Assembly (NCBI GenBank): GCA_950097015.1
Contig: CATNEN010000038.1
Span: 28,054,501 to 28,118,500, forward strand
Length of the DNA stretch: 64,000 nucleotides
Direction: 5' to 3'
Origin: Macrostomum hystrix
Taxonomy: Eukaryota; Platyhelminthes; Macrostomidae
The notes under the pieces: generated by a model
The model's input: the letters and a program-made list of their open reading frames with translations, nothing else
The model's database searches: none
What the model was told of the DNA's origin: nothing
Program-made: the position numbers and the translations under genes
Part shown: piece after piece, positions 1 to 12,454 of the stretch
Layout of the letters: each line of letters begins with the position of its first letter
How positions within the stretch are numbered: position 1 is the stretch's first letter

Positions 1-3000
1 TGGATGTGTGGCTGTTCCACACGCCCATGATGAAACCGCGCCTGCAAAATATTGTGCCACTTCAGGATCTAGATTTGCCATTATCAACAAACGAACGATT
101 CGAAAGTTAACGACCTGAAGGATTCGGAAGTAAAGGCCCTGAAGGTTATTAAAAAAGGAGTCCTGAAGGATTTTAAAGTAGATGCCCTGAAGGATTTGGA
201 AGTAGATGCCCTGAAGGATTTGGAAGTAGATGCCCAGAAGGATTTGGAAGTAGATGCCCTGAAGGATTTGGAAGTAGATGCCCTGAAGGATTTGGAAGTA
301 GATGCCCAGAAGGATTTGGAAGTAGATGCCCTGAAGGATTTGGAAGTAGAGGCCCTGAAGGATGCGAAATTAGAGGTCCTGAAGGATGTGGAAGTAGATG
401 CCCTGAAGGATTCGGAAGTAGAGGTCCTGAAGGATTTGAAGTTGATGCCCTGAAGGATGTGAAATTAGAGGTCCTGAAGGATGTGAAATTAGAGGTCCTG
501 AAGGATGTGGAAGAAGAGGTCCTGAAGGATGTGGAAGAAAAGGTCCTGAAGGATATGGAACTTTAGGTCCTAAAGGATGTGAAAAAAAACACAAATAGCT
601 ACTCTATACTAACCTTCCCTTGCCGAACCAGTTGCCCATGCAGGCTACAACGCTTGGCCATCCGGTGGCCTGGAACAGACCACCTGTGATCTGAAGATGG
701 TGGAAGTTGTTCTTTTTAGGAGGATTTTGTTTTAGGAATTGTATTGTGTGCTTGGTATGGGATTTCAGGTGAGATAGGTATGGAATTTCAGGTGTGATTG
801 GTATGGGATTTCATGTGTGATTGGTATGGGATTTCAGGTGAGATAGGTATGGGATTTCAGGTGAGATAGGTATGGAATTTCAGGTGTGATTGGTATGGGA
901 TTTCATGTGTGATTGGTATGGGATTTCAGGTGAGATAGGTATGGGATTTCAGGTGAGATAGGTATGGGATTTCAGGTGTGATTGGTATGGGATTCCAGGT
1001 GTGATTGGTATGGGATTTCAGGTGTGATTGGTATGGGATTCCAGGTGTGATTGGTATGGGATTTCATGTGTGATTGGTATGGGATTTCAGGTGAGATAGG
1101 TATGGGATTTCAGGTGAGATAGGTATGGGATTTCAGGTGTGATTGGTATGGGATTCCAGGTGTGATTGGTATGGGATTCCAGGTGTGATTGGTATGGGAT
1201 TTCAGGTGTGATTGGTATGGGATTTCATGTGTGATTGGTATGGGATTTCAGGTGAGATATGTATAGGATTTCAGGTGTGATTGGTATGGGATTTCAGGTG
1301 AGATAGGTATGGGATTTCAGGAGAGATAGGTATGGGATTTCAGGTGTGATTGGTATGGGATTTCATGTGTGATTGGTATGGGATTTCAGGTGAGATAGGT
1401 ATGGGATTTCAGGTGAGATAGGTATGGGATTTCAGGTGTGATTGGTATGGGATTCCAGGTGTGATTGGTATGGGATTTCAGGTGTGATTGGTATGGGATT
1501 CCAGGTGTGATTGGTATGGGATTTCATGTGTGATTGGTATGGGATTTCAGGTGAGATAGGTATGGGATTTCAGGTGAGATAGGTATGGGATTTCAGGTGT
1601 GATTGGTATGGGATTCCAGGTGTGATTGGTATGGGATTCCAGGTGTGATTGGTATGGGATTTCAGGTGTGATTGGTATGGGATTTCATGTGTGATTGGTA
1701 TGGGATTTCAGGTGAGATATGTATAGGATTTCAGGTGTGATTGGTATGGGATTTCAGGTGAGATAGGTATGGGATTTCAGGAGAGATAGGTATGGGATTT
1801 CAGGTGAGATAGGTATGGGATTTCAGGTGAGATAGGTATGGGATTTCAGGTGAGATAGGTAAGGGATTTCAGGTAATTAGCGTGCGACTAAAAAATTTTA
1901 AAGCGAACAAACCTGAACTAGCAAAAAGTAGGTCATGCTGTGCACATCCCAATAATAGCCAAAACCAAAGAGGGCCGTTGTCAATCCGCTTAGCAACATG
2001 CCACAGCCAAGGAAGTAGCGGAGATTGGTTCGCTCTGCGATGTGGCCACTGCGAAAAAAACGAGTGATTTAAAAATATTTTTTTGTAGCAGTATCCATAG
2101 CAGTATCCATGTTAAACAATGTCAATTACCTGACAAGCATTCCAACAGCATAGGCAAACAAATAGGCATATTCAAGCGATCCAAGGAGTTGGGTATAATC
2201 TTCTCCATCTGTACGAAAATATATTTGCTTTTTTAGTCACTACTGAACTTGCTACTTAAAGTAGTTAAACATGTTTCTATAAATTTAAACTCTTACCAAA
2301 TGGTTTCCAGCTGCAGAAGGTCCTGTTTTTTGCTGTCAATATTAGACCCTTTGATGCTGCAATAGCTTTGCAATCTCTGTGCAACACACTCTAAAAATGT
2401 ATTTTTAGACATCATCTAATTATTGCATACTATTTTAATACTTCTATTTGTACATTGTGAAATAAACTTACCTTCACAACAGAGATAGGCTTTCTAGATA
2501 GATGGTAAGCTGTGTAGCAGGCAAATGTGAAGACAAGAATGAAGGATTGATACCTACAATTTTTTTTATTTTAGACTTAAAATTAAAAAGTTTTGATGTT
2601 GTAATTAAGGCTTGAATCAAATATACAATCACATTGGTACAATAAAAAAGTTTACTATAATCAATATATAAGCATAGTAAGATATAATTAGATATAAAAA
2701 GTTTGAGCATAGCTATTTAGTTTAAGAAGGATTATTATCACATATTTTTATGTTAAAATATACTAATTGGACATCTTTTACCACTATATAACAAAACATA
2801 GTTATTAGAAACTTTAACAGTCTAGTATATAACTAAAATTAACACTTAGAATTAATAACACTATATCTAAACAATAAAAATCTTATTAATAATGTTTATT
2901 GCATTAATTTGAACAAAAACAAAGTATAGATAATCAAGCTAAATTTATAATCAGACAATCAGAGCTATTTCATTTAAGTTTAAGGGTCAAGTAAGCTAAA

Positions 3001-3937
3001 CAACTTAGTTAAGTGTGCCTAGTTAGCAGAGAAAGTTGCTAATATTTATCTATGGAAAGAGGTGGCACCATAGATTTTCATTTAGGTGGCTCTCAAACAG
3101 GGAATTGAAAGCTTCATACATTGACCTGAATTTGACCTTGGTATAAGCCAAAGTTGCCTCAAATCTGTTGGTATGTGGATCATATGGTTGTTAGGATCCA
3201 AAACAGCCCATGGTTCACAGTTGCATGGTTTAACATGGCCTTTAGTCCTGATCATGCTGGCCATATGCCAGAAGAAATTTGACATGCCTTCGTTATGTTA
3301 TACCAAATTACAACAAGTGGAAAACTGAGCCTGAAACTTTATCAAAATTGTGCCAATCATAAAAGAATACCCAGAACAAAAAAAGTGTTTTTAACAGATG
3401 TTCTATTAAAAAAATATATGTAACTATAAATGATAATCCTCAATCCTGCAATGCTTTAAATGTGTGATTAAAAGCAATCATGAACAGTAACAAAGAGCAA
3501 AAACTTAATAGAAAAGAGCCCAACAACACTAGTGACTAAGGGACTAGAGAATTTGATAGTAATTTATTATGGTAAACTAGGCTAGTTAACAAATCATAAA
3601 AACTTTAAATAAAAAAGGATTGCTAAATTATATATAAGTAAATGACAATTCCTAATATAGGCCTAACATAACAATTTTGCTGTTTTTCTTGCCCCCCTAC
3701 CCAATAATACTACCATCCACTATAGTATGATTAGCATTAAAAAAGAAACTTATTTAATTTTAAAACAATTTTGGTTTCTTTTATGAAAATATTCTACATC
3801 TGCAAGTACAAAACTTAATAACATATCAATGAGCAGAGCAAAGCTATATAAAAATTATAGAACTCTTACATATAAAAACGTCTTCTTGTAAGCCCCGAAT
3901 CGTATTGCATATTGTAAGTGAACACTGAAGTCGGCAT
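1..3937 (-). CDS. SLC37A: SLC37A1/A2-like sugar-phosphate transporter, N-terminal part (cut by window edge)
   Basis: Seven small exons on the minus strand: 3870-3937 (ATG at 3937), 2472-2553, 2297-2390, 2130-2208, 1913-2048, 614-690 and 1-41 (continues off the edge). All have GT donors and AG acceptors, and the phases agree at every junction. The spliced product (about 192 residues here) reads like the start of SLC37A1/A2, major-facilitator antiporters that in known members exchange glucose-6-phosphate for phosphate at the ER membrane. Family stretches include ACYTAYHLSRKPISVVK, FCSWKPF, LLGSLEYAYLFAYAVGM, a GHIAERTNLRYFLGCGMLLS loop/helix, ATGWPSVVACMGNWFGKG and RRGFIMGVWNSHTS. The short N-terminus before the first helix is poorly conserved, so the start is the least certain part. 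No exon exceeds 140 bp, so simple ORF searches miss the gene. Introns 5 and 6 are filled by minisatellites. The match is to A1/A2 rather than A3 or A4 in my recollection. Confidence 0.9.
100..590. repeat. 24-bp minisatellite in SLC37 intron 6
   Basis: About 20 copies of a 24-bp unit containing CCTGAAGGATTTGGAAG on the plus strand fill most of the intron between the exons ending at 614 and starting at 41. On the transcribed (minus) strand the unit ends CCTTCAG and is followed by GG, so it looks like a 3' splice site without an adjoining donor. The stop-free plus-strand reading frame at 196-453 is a by-product of the 24-bp period. Confidence 0.95.
740..1875. repeat. 23-bp minisatellite in SLC37 intron 5, with higher-order period
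   Basis: About 50 copies of a 23-bp unit. On the plus strand the unit starts GTGAGATAGG or GTGTGATTGG and ends GGGATTTCAG, so junctions read CAG|GTGAG or CAG|GTGTG. A variant block containing ATATGTATAGG occurs near 1255 and again near 1715, about 460 bp (20 units) apart, showing a higher-order duplication. It lies in an intron of a minus-strand gene, so the splice-like strand is antisense. Confidence 0.95.
2554..3869. other. SLC37 intron 1, AT-rich unique sequence
   Basis: No array here. A less AT-rich stretch at about 3060-3290 carries a 67-codon minus-strand frame with no splice signals or family resemblance that I recognise. The rest is AT-rich and I see nothing else in it. Confidence 0.6.
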
Positions 3938-5246
3938 TTTTATAACTAAAAACACACTAGATCGATCGATCAAATCAACTTATAAGGAAAGTTAGGAAAC
4001 AGCTCTATATATTGAGTGATCAGATTACTAGGAAACGACAAAACTGTCATTAAGACAGAAATCGTAGGATGGAATAGGATAGGTTTAAAGATATTTGTTT
4101 AAAAAACTCTAAACGGGATCTTTAGGTGGTCATAGGCCTAATACGTACAACACAACTCTCTGACAAGTGACCAGGTTTTAAATCCTGGTCATGTATGCCT
4201 GCATATGAATACAATTTACAAGAAAAGACAAGTTTTTAAATAGTCCAATATGCACTTTTATTCGCTATAACAAAAGCTCTGCAATACGGAGAAAAAATCA
4301 TGAAAGTTATTACTAAGTAAATTATAACATATTAAGTATAAAGTTCGAAAACACTTTCATGTTGTTTTGCTATAAAAAAGGTTATAGAAAGCAAAACGAA
4401 AAAAACAAAGTTAAAAAAAACATGGTTTCCTTCCGGCGTTTTGATCATAAATCAGCCTGAATGTTTTCTAAATTAATTTTAATGAACGTTACGTCTATAA
4501 AAATGTTGTATTGTAAAAACATAAGCTAATACTTATAATGTCGTTTTGCAAAATACTTTTTTAGTAAATTTTGCATTGGTTATCAAATGAGCACTGTAGT
4601 ACTTATGTGCCTCATGAGTAGTTCAAGACTCTTAAACGCAGGAATAGCGGAAACTGTGCATTGTCATAAAAGAACATTTTCTTAACTAACGTAAGACTAA
4701 TATTCGTTTCAATCGTTGAATAATTTCTTTTTCCATCGTCTTAGAGTACAAAAATTGTACGATACAAGTAGTTGCCCTACTACAAGCATAACAATAATAA
4801 AAATAATTTACTTGACAAATAAATAGTTGGCCATGTTACATCTTTCAGCCCTTATTAATTAAGTCGAAATGTACATGCACTGTATAAGCAGTAAATTCAG
4901 CTGTAAATAAAATTATCACTATTCCCGAATATAACTAAAATACTATATTCTGATCGATTCACAGAAGGCATGCGCACATCAAAACAAGCGTAATGTGATG
5001 CAGCGCTTAAAATGTTCGATTTTACTTCACTTTACTTACTTTACTTGATATAAAACACAATAATCCACATTAATTTCCAGAACTAAAAAACTTTTGGAAG
5101 CAGCAATTGCCATTAATTTTTATCTGCTCGAGAAAACGCGCTTCCGATGTTATTTAATTTTCGATTTCTATGTCTGCTAGAAATATTCGCAACTTAGATT
5201 GTCGTTTACAGTATAAGATAAATGCTTAAGTGCACAGTTAAAACTC
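3938..5246. other. AT-rich intergenic region between SLC37 5' end and fimbrin 3' end
   Basis: It must hold the SLC37 promoter (toward 3938) and the fimbrin 3' UTR (toward 5246), since both genes run on the minus strand. I see no clear TATA box for SLC37 and no coding exon. A minus-strand AATAAA lies near 4258 but is far from the fimbrin stop. Confidence 0.5.
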
Positions 5247-8200
5247 TTAAGGTTTCGGAGACAACGCGTTGAGCTCCATTAGGAGGCTGCGATAGACGGA
5301 AGAATCTGTATCTGGGCCCAACTTACTGGCGTAGACAATCAGGCCGGCTTTGTTGAACATTAGAATGGCTGTTACAGAGTAGCTGACAAGATCGTTGGAC
5401 ACTGATTGAACCTTGGCAAACAGCCAATTGCCATTCGAGTTGTGAGCATCGGTCAATTCTATTCCGGGCCGCACAGCGTCAGTTGCATCGGGCTCCAAAT
5501 CCTCTGAATCCTCCACAGCGTTGTGACTCTTGGCTGGTGGAGTTTTCGGTTTCGGCGCCACTGGCGGTGGAATCTTGCCAGCAGTATTTGTTGTTTTCCC
5601 GGCTTTTTCGACTGCTAATTTTTTGTCCGAGCCAACATTTTTGGGTCCGCTTGAGCGCAGCTTTTTCTCAGCTAGGATTCGCTCGCCAATGAAACCCAAG
5701 GCATTCGTGCTCTTCAGTTCAGGGTCCTGAGCGGGTTTCAAAGAAGTCATCAAGCATGCAATTTGTTCCTTACACTGTCCAATCCGTATCCTGCCCTGTC
5801 CAATCTGTATCATGCACTGTCCAATCTGTATATCCTGCACTGTTCAATCTGTATCATGCACTGTCCAATCTGTATCCTACACTGTCCAATCTGTATCCTG
5901 CACTGTCCAATCTGTATCCTGCACTGTCCAATCTGTATCCTGCACTGTCCAATCTGTATCCTGCACTGTCCAATCTGTATCCTACACTGTCCAATCTGTA
6001 TCCTACACTGTCCAATCTGTATCCTGCACTGTCCAATCTGTATCCTGCACTGTCCAATCTGTATCCTGCACTGTCCAATCTGTATCATGCACTGTCCAAT
6101 CTGTATCCTGCACTGTCCAATCTGAATCCTGCACTGTCCAATCTGTATCCTGCACTGTCCAATCTGTATCATGCACTGTCCAATCTGTATCCTGCACTGT
6201 TCAATCTGTATCCTGCACTGTCCAATCTGTATCATGCACTGTCCAATCTGTATCCTGCACTGTCCAATCTGTATCATGCACTGCCCAATTCAGCAAATGA
6301 AATAAACAAGTCCTACTTCTTACATTTAAAGTCTTCAATTTGAAGTCGCTGCCGTATTTGACCATCTTTTCGTTGAACCACTTCACCAGACCGTTGTCGT
6401 CAAGTTCCTTCACCTGAGCGCCGCCGCCAAGCATCTCCTTGCGAACAAGCTGGGCATGCAGTCGCATCATGAGGAACACCAATGACAGGACGTTCTTGTT
6501 TTCGCCAGCGACAATATCGGCAGGTGTACAGCTGTTCTTTGAGATTCCATACTTTATAGCCGTATTCATCACTTCGTCACAGTTTGATATCCAAGTAAAT
6601 TTGCGCTTCGCTGAAGGTCTAACATCTTTGAGGTTGACTTTGGACCAATTGACGGAGCCTGGAATCATCGCGTCCCACACCTTCGGGTCGGTGCGACGGG
6701 TTTATTTTGCGACGTCAAGGTGAAGCAGTCATGATTTTTTATTTAAAGGTGAACTTCATTAGTTTTGTTAGAGATGAGTGACTGAGTTTTATAAATTATG
6801 TGTAATAACTTTTTCTGTGTCGTCATTTGGATTGAGTTTGTATGCTGGCTACTGTTAGTAGATTGGTTCGTTAGTGACGCTGTAGTGCTGTGCAAACTAT
6901 CTGCGTGCATTAAATTACAATCAGTACGTTATGCTAATTTGTCACCTAAGTTAACCTCACCTGAAGCAGAATACTGCCATTGCACAGGTCGCTTTTGAAT
7001 GACACAACAAGCGGCGATGGTCCGAATGAGTTCAGCCATCTAATTAGGGTATCCTCGCTAGCTCCGTACTTGCACATCGTCTTGAAATTCACCGACGGTG
7101 GCGGAGTCTTTGTTTTGCTAGCAGGAGCCGGTGTACTTGGCATGTTGATATTGGAATAGTTGACAAAGACGCTATAGATGAAAGCTACGTGGATCAGGTT
7201 GTTGTGCAGACCTTTGATGCTTGCCGATGACTGCTTGCCAGCGTTCACTATATGCTCGGCCTTGATTACGTTTGCGATCCCCAAACTGTTTGCATTTTTA
7301 ACTATTAATTCAGCCCTATTCAGCATGTCTGTCTCTGTCATGACGTCTTCAACCTTTGTCAGCGAAGATCTTTTGTTCTCCGGCGCCACTGTCCACAAAA
7401 GTACGGCGTAGACTCTACTATCGGCTAGGCTTTTACCGAAGTCTTTTAGTTCTTCACCTGTGCCAGCCTTTTTTAACTGATAGTTGACCCATAGAAGGAG
7501 CATTTTCTCGCGGTCGGTGGCTAGAATTGCACTGAAGTATAAGATACAGATTTTTTTAACACAATATCAACAGCAGGAGCGAGGTGGCACTGGGATCGGG
7601 ACAGAGAGTGATGTGGCTGTACGATGGGGCAGGGAGTGAGGTGGCTGTACGATGTGGCAGGGAGTGAGGTGGCTGTAGAATAGGGGCAGGATTTAGGTGG
7701 CTGCACAAGTGGAACAGGGAATGAGGTGGCAATAGAATGGGGCAAGAAGTGAGTGAGGTGGTTGTAGGATGACGCAAAGAGTGAGGTGGTTGTAGGATGA
7801 CGCAAAGAGTGAGGTGGTTGTAGGATGACGCAAAGAGTGAGGTGGTTGTAGGATGACGCAAAGAGTGAGGTGGTTGTAGGATGACGCAAAGAGTGAGGTG
7901 GTTGTAGGATGGGGCAAAGAGTGAGGTGGTTGTAGGATGACGCAAAGAGTGAGGTGGTTGTAGGATGGGGCAAGGAGTGAGGTGGTTGTAGGATGGGGTA
8001 AGAAGTAAGTGAGTTGGTTGTAGGATGGGGTAAGAAGTAAGTGAGGTGGTTGTAGGATGGTGCAGGATTTATGTGGCTGCACGAGTGGGACAGGGAGTGT
8101 GGTGGCTGTATGAGTAGGCGTAATATGTACACAGAGGACATTAAGCCTTACTTGGCCTCCTCTGCATTCGACCAGCCGTCAAACAAGTGGACCAGCTCTT

Positions 8201-9377
8201 GATGGTTTGTAAAGTGCATGCGCCCGAGCGTTGCCAGGCGCAAGGTCTGAACCAGAACGCTCGTTATTCTGAACGGCGTATTTTTTTTTATGTAGTTGGC
8301 CTCGTTTTTGTCTATCCGAAGGCCCAACGCGCGTAGGGCTGTGATCCCCAGGTTTCGATTCTCCATCTTGTTGATTTCGCCAGCCGGCGTGTCGTCCAAC
8401 TTTTCAGAACTGACCACGACATTTTTTTCGTCCACCGAGTCGGCCTTGATCAGGTTGGCCATAGCGCACAAAATGACGCCTTCGTACGAGCGCATGAAAA
8501 TACTTACTTCCGTCAGAGGCAAATGATTGACTGCCAGGGGGTTGTTGCGCAACAGAATGTTGAAGTGTTCCACAATGCAGGCCATGTCATTGCCATAGAC
8601 GGCTCGCACTTCCTTTTCAGTGAGTACCATGGCCTTGGATTCGAACTCTTGATACTGCGTGCGTTGTGATAGTTGATCAGCAGAGAGCAAATTCGAATAG
8701 TTAATACGAGCATATAATATACTTGTACATATTTTCCATACTTTCACTGAACAAAGACAAGTATTTACTTCAAATACTTTAAATACGGGCAATGGTATAT
8801 CAATTGGTGACACTAGACCCACAGCCAGCCAGGAGGCAATTCTGCTGATTTCGCTGACTCCTGAGCACACACGCACACAGATACTGCACACAGCCACGCG
8901 CTCACACAGGTGTGTACATCTGCCCTGACTTTCTCATCGTCAGGCAGTGTACACTTCACTGCGCCTTGGAGGTTGGCCCTTAAGGGTGTAAATTGCAATG
9001 ACAAGCCTCCCAAGCCTTACAAGCCTCCCAAGCCTTACAAGCCTCCCAAGCAACCCAACTTAATGTGGCCTCGTCGCGGAATCGAACTTAGGGACCGTAT
9101 TGCGAGATGCAAACGCGTTAACCGCTCTGCCACCGAACCCCATCAACATTCCACACATCTGGAATTTTCTGTGACGAGAGCAGAAGAAATTCTTTGATAG
9201 ACTCACCGTTGACTCCTTCGTGACCTCAGTCTCAACCAAGGTAATGTATGCACCATTTATGATTATAGAACTGGAAGTTGATCTAGTGGTTTTAGTCGTC
9301 GTAGTTGACGTCACTGTTTTGCTTGTTGTAGTTTTTGTAGTTGTTGTAGTTGTTTTCTTTGGATTTTTTTCATTCAT
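5247..9377 (-). CDS. fimbrin/plastin-like actin-bundling protein, four CH domains
   Basis: Five phase-consistent exons: 9207-9377, 8152-8654, 6961-7531, 6324-6680 and 5247-5726, giving about 693 residues (plastins are about 630). The N-terminus is a Thr/Lys-rich tail (residues 1-57) where plastins carry two EF-hands. CH1 follows (exon 2: GVILCAMANLI, FTNHQELVHLFDG), then CH2 (LLLWVNYQLKKAG, KSLADSRVYAVLLW), CH3 (DTLIRWLNSFG joined across the splice to VWDAMIPGSVNWSKV) and a degenerate CH4 (GLVKWFNEKM). The last exon inserts a Pro-rich stretch (KIPPPVAPKPKTPP) and an acidic segment inside CH4 before its final helices. Fimbrins cross-link actin filaments in microvilli and the cell cortex. Loss of EF-hands would remove direct calcium control; this is inference. 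Exon 1 is joined by phase only and is the weakest part. Introns 2 and 4 carry minisatellites and intron 1 a SINE. Confidence 0.85.
5765..6295. repeat. 21-bp minisatellite in fimbrin intron 4
   Basis: About 25 near-identical copies of a 21-bp unit, plus strand CTGCACTGTCCAATCTGTAT plus one base. Because 21 is divisible by three and the unit lacks stops, several frames on both strands appear open for 70-195 codons; none is a gene. On the transcribed strand the unit contains GTGCAG followed by GATACAG (CAG|GA). Confidence 0.95.
7600..8110. repeat. 28-bp minisatellite in fimbrin intron 2
   Basis: About 18 copies of a unit of about 28 bp; successive GACGCAAAGA blocks start at 7771, 7799 and 7827. 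The plus-strand unit contains GTGAGGTGGTTGTAGGATG. The edges are more divergent (7600-7760, 8040-8110). Three-unit cycles of 84 bp give false minus-strand ORFs of 129-206 codons. Confidence 0.93.
8840..9155 (-). mobile_element. tRNA-derived SINE, copy 1 (in fimbrin intron 1)
   Basis: Read on the minus strand, it starts with a tRNA-like head: A-box-like TGGCAGAGCGGTTAACGCG, then B-box-like AAGTTCGATTCCGCG. The body matches the copy at 40950-41240, including GACGATGAGAAAGTCAGGGC and a TGTGTGCGTGTGTGCTCAGG end. The head resembles a Ser/Leu-type tRNA. At 9001-9055 the motif AAGCCTTACAAGCCTCCC is locally expanded. It has the same orientation as the host gene. Confidence 0.85.
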
Positions 9378-9964
9378 TTTTCGCTAATAGTTGATTTTTA
9401 AGCAAGTTTAATGTGTGGACGGAATGAAGCATCTGCTGCTGAAAAGCACCTAATTTATCGATTCATTACCTTTGAAGGCAGTGTAAAAATAGATTTCTAC
9501 CATAGACAACTGTTGATTGTCAAATGAATGACAAATTAATGACATCCTTTTGTAATAGGCCAGTTCTGACAAATGTACTTTTAAAGTTTACTCTGTTAAA
9601 TAATGCAATCGTATATATTTGTAATTATCGTTATTCTGGTCTTTATTTTATGTAACAACTGTAACAGCTGATGCACGGAGACTAAGTTTAGAGGACTAGT
9701 TTAGAATATGGTAGAGGTAAAGATTTTTTTTTTAATTTTGGGGTGGTGGGTAAGGGTGAGTAAATATCGATCACCTTCTAAGTATACGTACGCAATGTAC
9801 ATGCACTCAGGTTTTACCTCCGGTTTAATTTCTTATCTCTCCAGAAAAATCCGGTATGCTTGCGTAGCTTGACTAAAGATTGACTAAAAACAAATAGTAA
9901 GACTAGATTCGCTACTTCTAGTAGTATTAACAGTCATGCGAATTCGAAATTAGTTTGGGAAGGG
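9378..9964. other. region upstream of the fimbrin start
   Basis: It should hold the fimbrin promoter. I see no clear TATA box or coding exon; the sequence is AT-rich and unique. Confidence 0.4.
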
Positions 9965-10505
9965 TTTGGAGCACCTTTCTATACATGGTTTAGAACACCT
10001 GTTCATTACGGGTTTGATAAACCTGTCTATAAACTAGGCTTGGAACACCTGTTCATTATGCGTTTGGAACAACTGTTCATTACGGGTTTGGAACACCTGT
10101 TCATTACGAGTTTAGAACACCTGTTTATAACGGGTTTGGAACACCTGTTCATTACTGGTCTGGAACACCTGTTCATTACGGGTTTGGAACACCTGTTTAT
10201 TACGGGTTTGGAACACCTGTCTTTACTTTGTTTAGAACACCTGTCTATAACAGGCTTGGAACACCTGTTCATTACAGGCTTGGAACACCTTTTTATTACC
10301 GGTTTGGAACACCTGTTCATTACGGGTTTGATAAACCTGTCTATAAATTAGGCTTGGAACACCTGTTCATTACGGGTTTGGAACACCTGTTCATTACGGG
10401 TTTGGAACACCTGTTCATTACGGGTTTGGAACACCTGTTCATTATGGGTTTGGAACACCTGTTCATTACTGGTTTAGAATACCTGTCTGTAATATGTTTT
10501 AAATA
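9965..10505. repeat. 24-bp minisatellite, intergenic
   Basis: About 22 copies of a 24-bp unit with GGAACACCTGTTCATTACGG on the plus strand. On the minus strand the unit runs from GTGTTCCAAACC to TAATGAACAG, so junctions read CAG|GTGTT. Two copies of a variant block (GGGTTTGATAAACCTGTCTA) occur near 10009 and 10324. Apparent ORFs on both strands are period artefacts. Confidence 0.95.
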
Positions 10506-11434
10506 ACTGTTAACAGGTCTGCGAAAAAAAACTCTGTTTAGAACACGCAATGTGGAAATTTGTCAAATCGGTCAAGCTTTGTGGCTAAAATATCAAATCA
10601 ATACTGAGTGTTTAAGTTATTTGCATTCTACAGTCGCATTGTGAGTAAGACACAGAGTTACAGCTCAGAGACCAATATTGATAGAGGCAGAAAAATTTAT
10701 TTCTGCCCCGCAATTCCCCCCGCATGCGAAGTCCGGTTCAAGTGTTGGATATTTTGGTATCCAACTTTTTGTGGATGAGAATTGCTTTACTCACATCACG
10801 CCAGCCATGCAGACGCTGAACGAAAGCAGAAAAAGCAATTGAAAAAAAGACGGGCTCCCCTATATTATATGACACTCACTCACTCACCGCTATCGCATAG
10901 GTGTTGTATTGTGCTGGTGGTGACTATCACTGCAGTCGAAGGGGTTATGGGTGTAGAATGCAATAGAAATTCAATCCACTATTTTGTTATATCCTTCTAG
11001 TAACTTTGCTTCAATTTATTTTAGCAGAAAACTGCATATTGAATTCATATCCGACTTTTCAAATATCTTTGTTGCTCTTGTTGATGAGAGGCATGCGGGA
11101 TGTGTTGGGGAGTATGCAGTTTGATCAACTTGAAACTGACTGTTGATAGTGGACACCGAATTTCTAACATAACCACGTGCAAAATAATTATTAAAACAAT
11201 GCTGCCCACCTTGCGGGCGATGCTGGAAAAAATTTAAGTTGATAATAACTGTATCGCTTGTTCATGTAATAAAATGTGACAAGACCATGCAACTAAAAAG
11301 GGGAGTTGGACTTTTATACACCTGAATATTTTGTTTTTTTTAGATTTAAAGTTTAAGAATCATAGCTTGTTTTTATCTATCAGATGAATTACCTGTGGGT
11401 GATCTCATTCGGAAATTCATATATATTTGAAACA
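10506..11434. other. intergenic, no gene seen
   Basis: Unique AT-rich sequence between two arrays. I find no coding exon, tRNA or repeat that I can support. Confidence 0.5.
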
Positions 11435-11965
11435 TATCCTCATGTCTCGTGATCCTATTCCTTTCTCACGTGATCCTATTCCTTTCTTATGTGATCATAT
11501 TCCTTTCTCATGTGATCCTATTCCTTTCTCGCGCGATCCTATTTCTGTCTCGTGATCCTATTCCTTTATCATGTGATCCTATTCCTTTCTCACGTGTTCC
11601 TATTTCTGTCTCGTGATCCTATTCCTTTCTCACGTGTTCCTATTTCTGTCTCGTGATCCTATTCCTTTCTCACGTGATCCTATTCCTTTCTTATGTGATC
11701 CTATTACTTTCTCATGTGATCCTATTCCTTTCTCGCGCGATCCTATTTCTGTCTCGTGATCCTATTCCTTTCTCATGTGATCCTATTCCTTTATCATGTG
11801 ATCCTATTCCTTTCTCACGTGATCCTATTCCTTTCTCGCGCGATCCTATTTCTGTCTCGTGATCCTATTCCTTTCTCATGTGATCCTATTCCTTTCTCAC
11901 GTGATCCTATTCCTTTCTCACGTGATCCTATTCCTTTCTCACGTGATCCTATTCCTTTCTCATTC
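11435..11965. repeat. 21-bp minisatellite, intergenic
   Basis: About 25 copies of a unit containing GTGATCCTATTCCTTTCTCA. Subfamilies with TTATGTGATC, GCGCGATCC and TCTGTCTCGTGATCC recur in the same order, indicating block duplications of several units. Confidence 0.93.
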
Positions 11966-12454
11966 AACGGGTCTCTCATCTAAACTATCCGCTCAAAATT
12001 TTAATTTCATCTAGTTTAATATTATTTCACTGTCTCTGAAAAAGAACTGAACAAAATGGTATATAAATTTAGCTTTTGACTGCCCAGCCGTTATCACTCG
12101 TATGTTTACCGCTCTCCCATTTCTCTTCCAGCTTTGACCACAGACTCCCAGTTGAATATAACGCGATGAATTAATAATTAGGCTTAGAGAGTAATTAAGC
12201 GTCAAGGTGGCTGCAGTTGCTGCTGCGAAATTTTGATGCTGATGACTCGCTTTGTCCATGCATTGCTAAGCTTTTTGGAGGCTGATTTCTGGGGGATGCT
12301 TTTTTGGTTACCGCGCTCAGACTGCCCGGAGACAACGAGGGTCCAGACAAAAATGCGGGAAGAGTTGATTGGAGGGTGGGGTGGCAAGAGGCTGTGTGTG
12401 AGCCTCGTAGAGAAGGCTTGCAAACTTAATTTGAAAAATTGATAACAGGTTTGA
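11966..12454. other. intergenic, no gene seen
   Basis: Unique sequence between two arrays. Short open frames on both strands at 12011-12442 lack splice signals or a recognisable product. Confidence 0.45.

Noticed and set aside
3082..3285. 67-codon minus-strand frame in SLC37 intron 1
   Set aside because: No match to the SLC37 protein, no good splice sites; the transporter reads correctly by skipping it.
5756..6343. Long open frames on both strands, up to 195 codons
   Set aside because: The 21-bp minisatellite is divisible by three and lacks stops, so all such frames are period artefacts inside a fimbrin intron.
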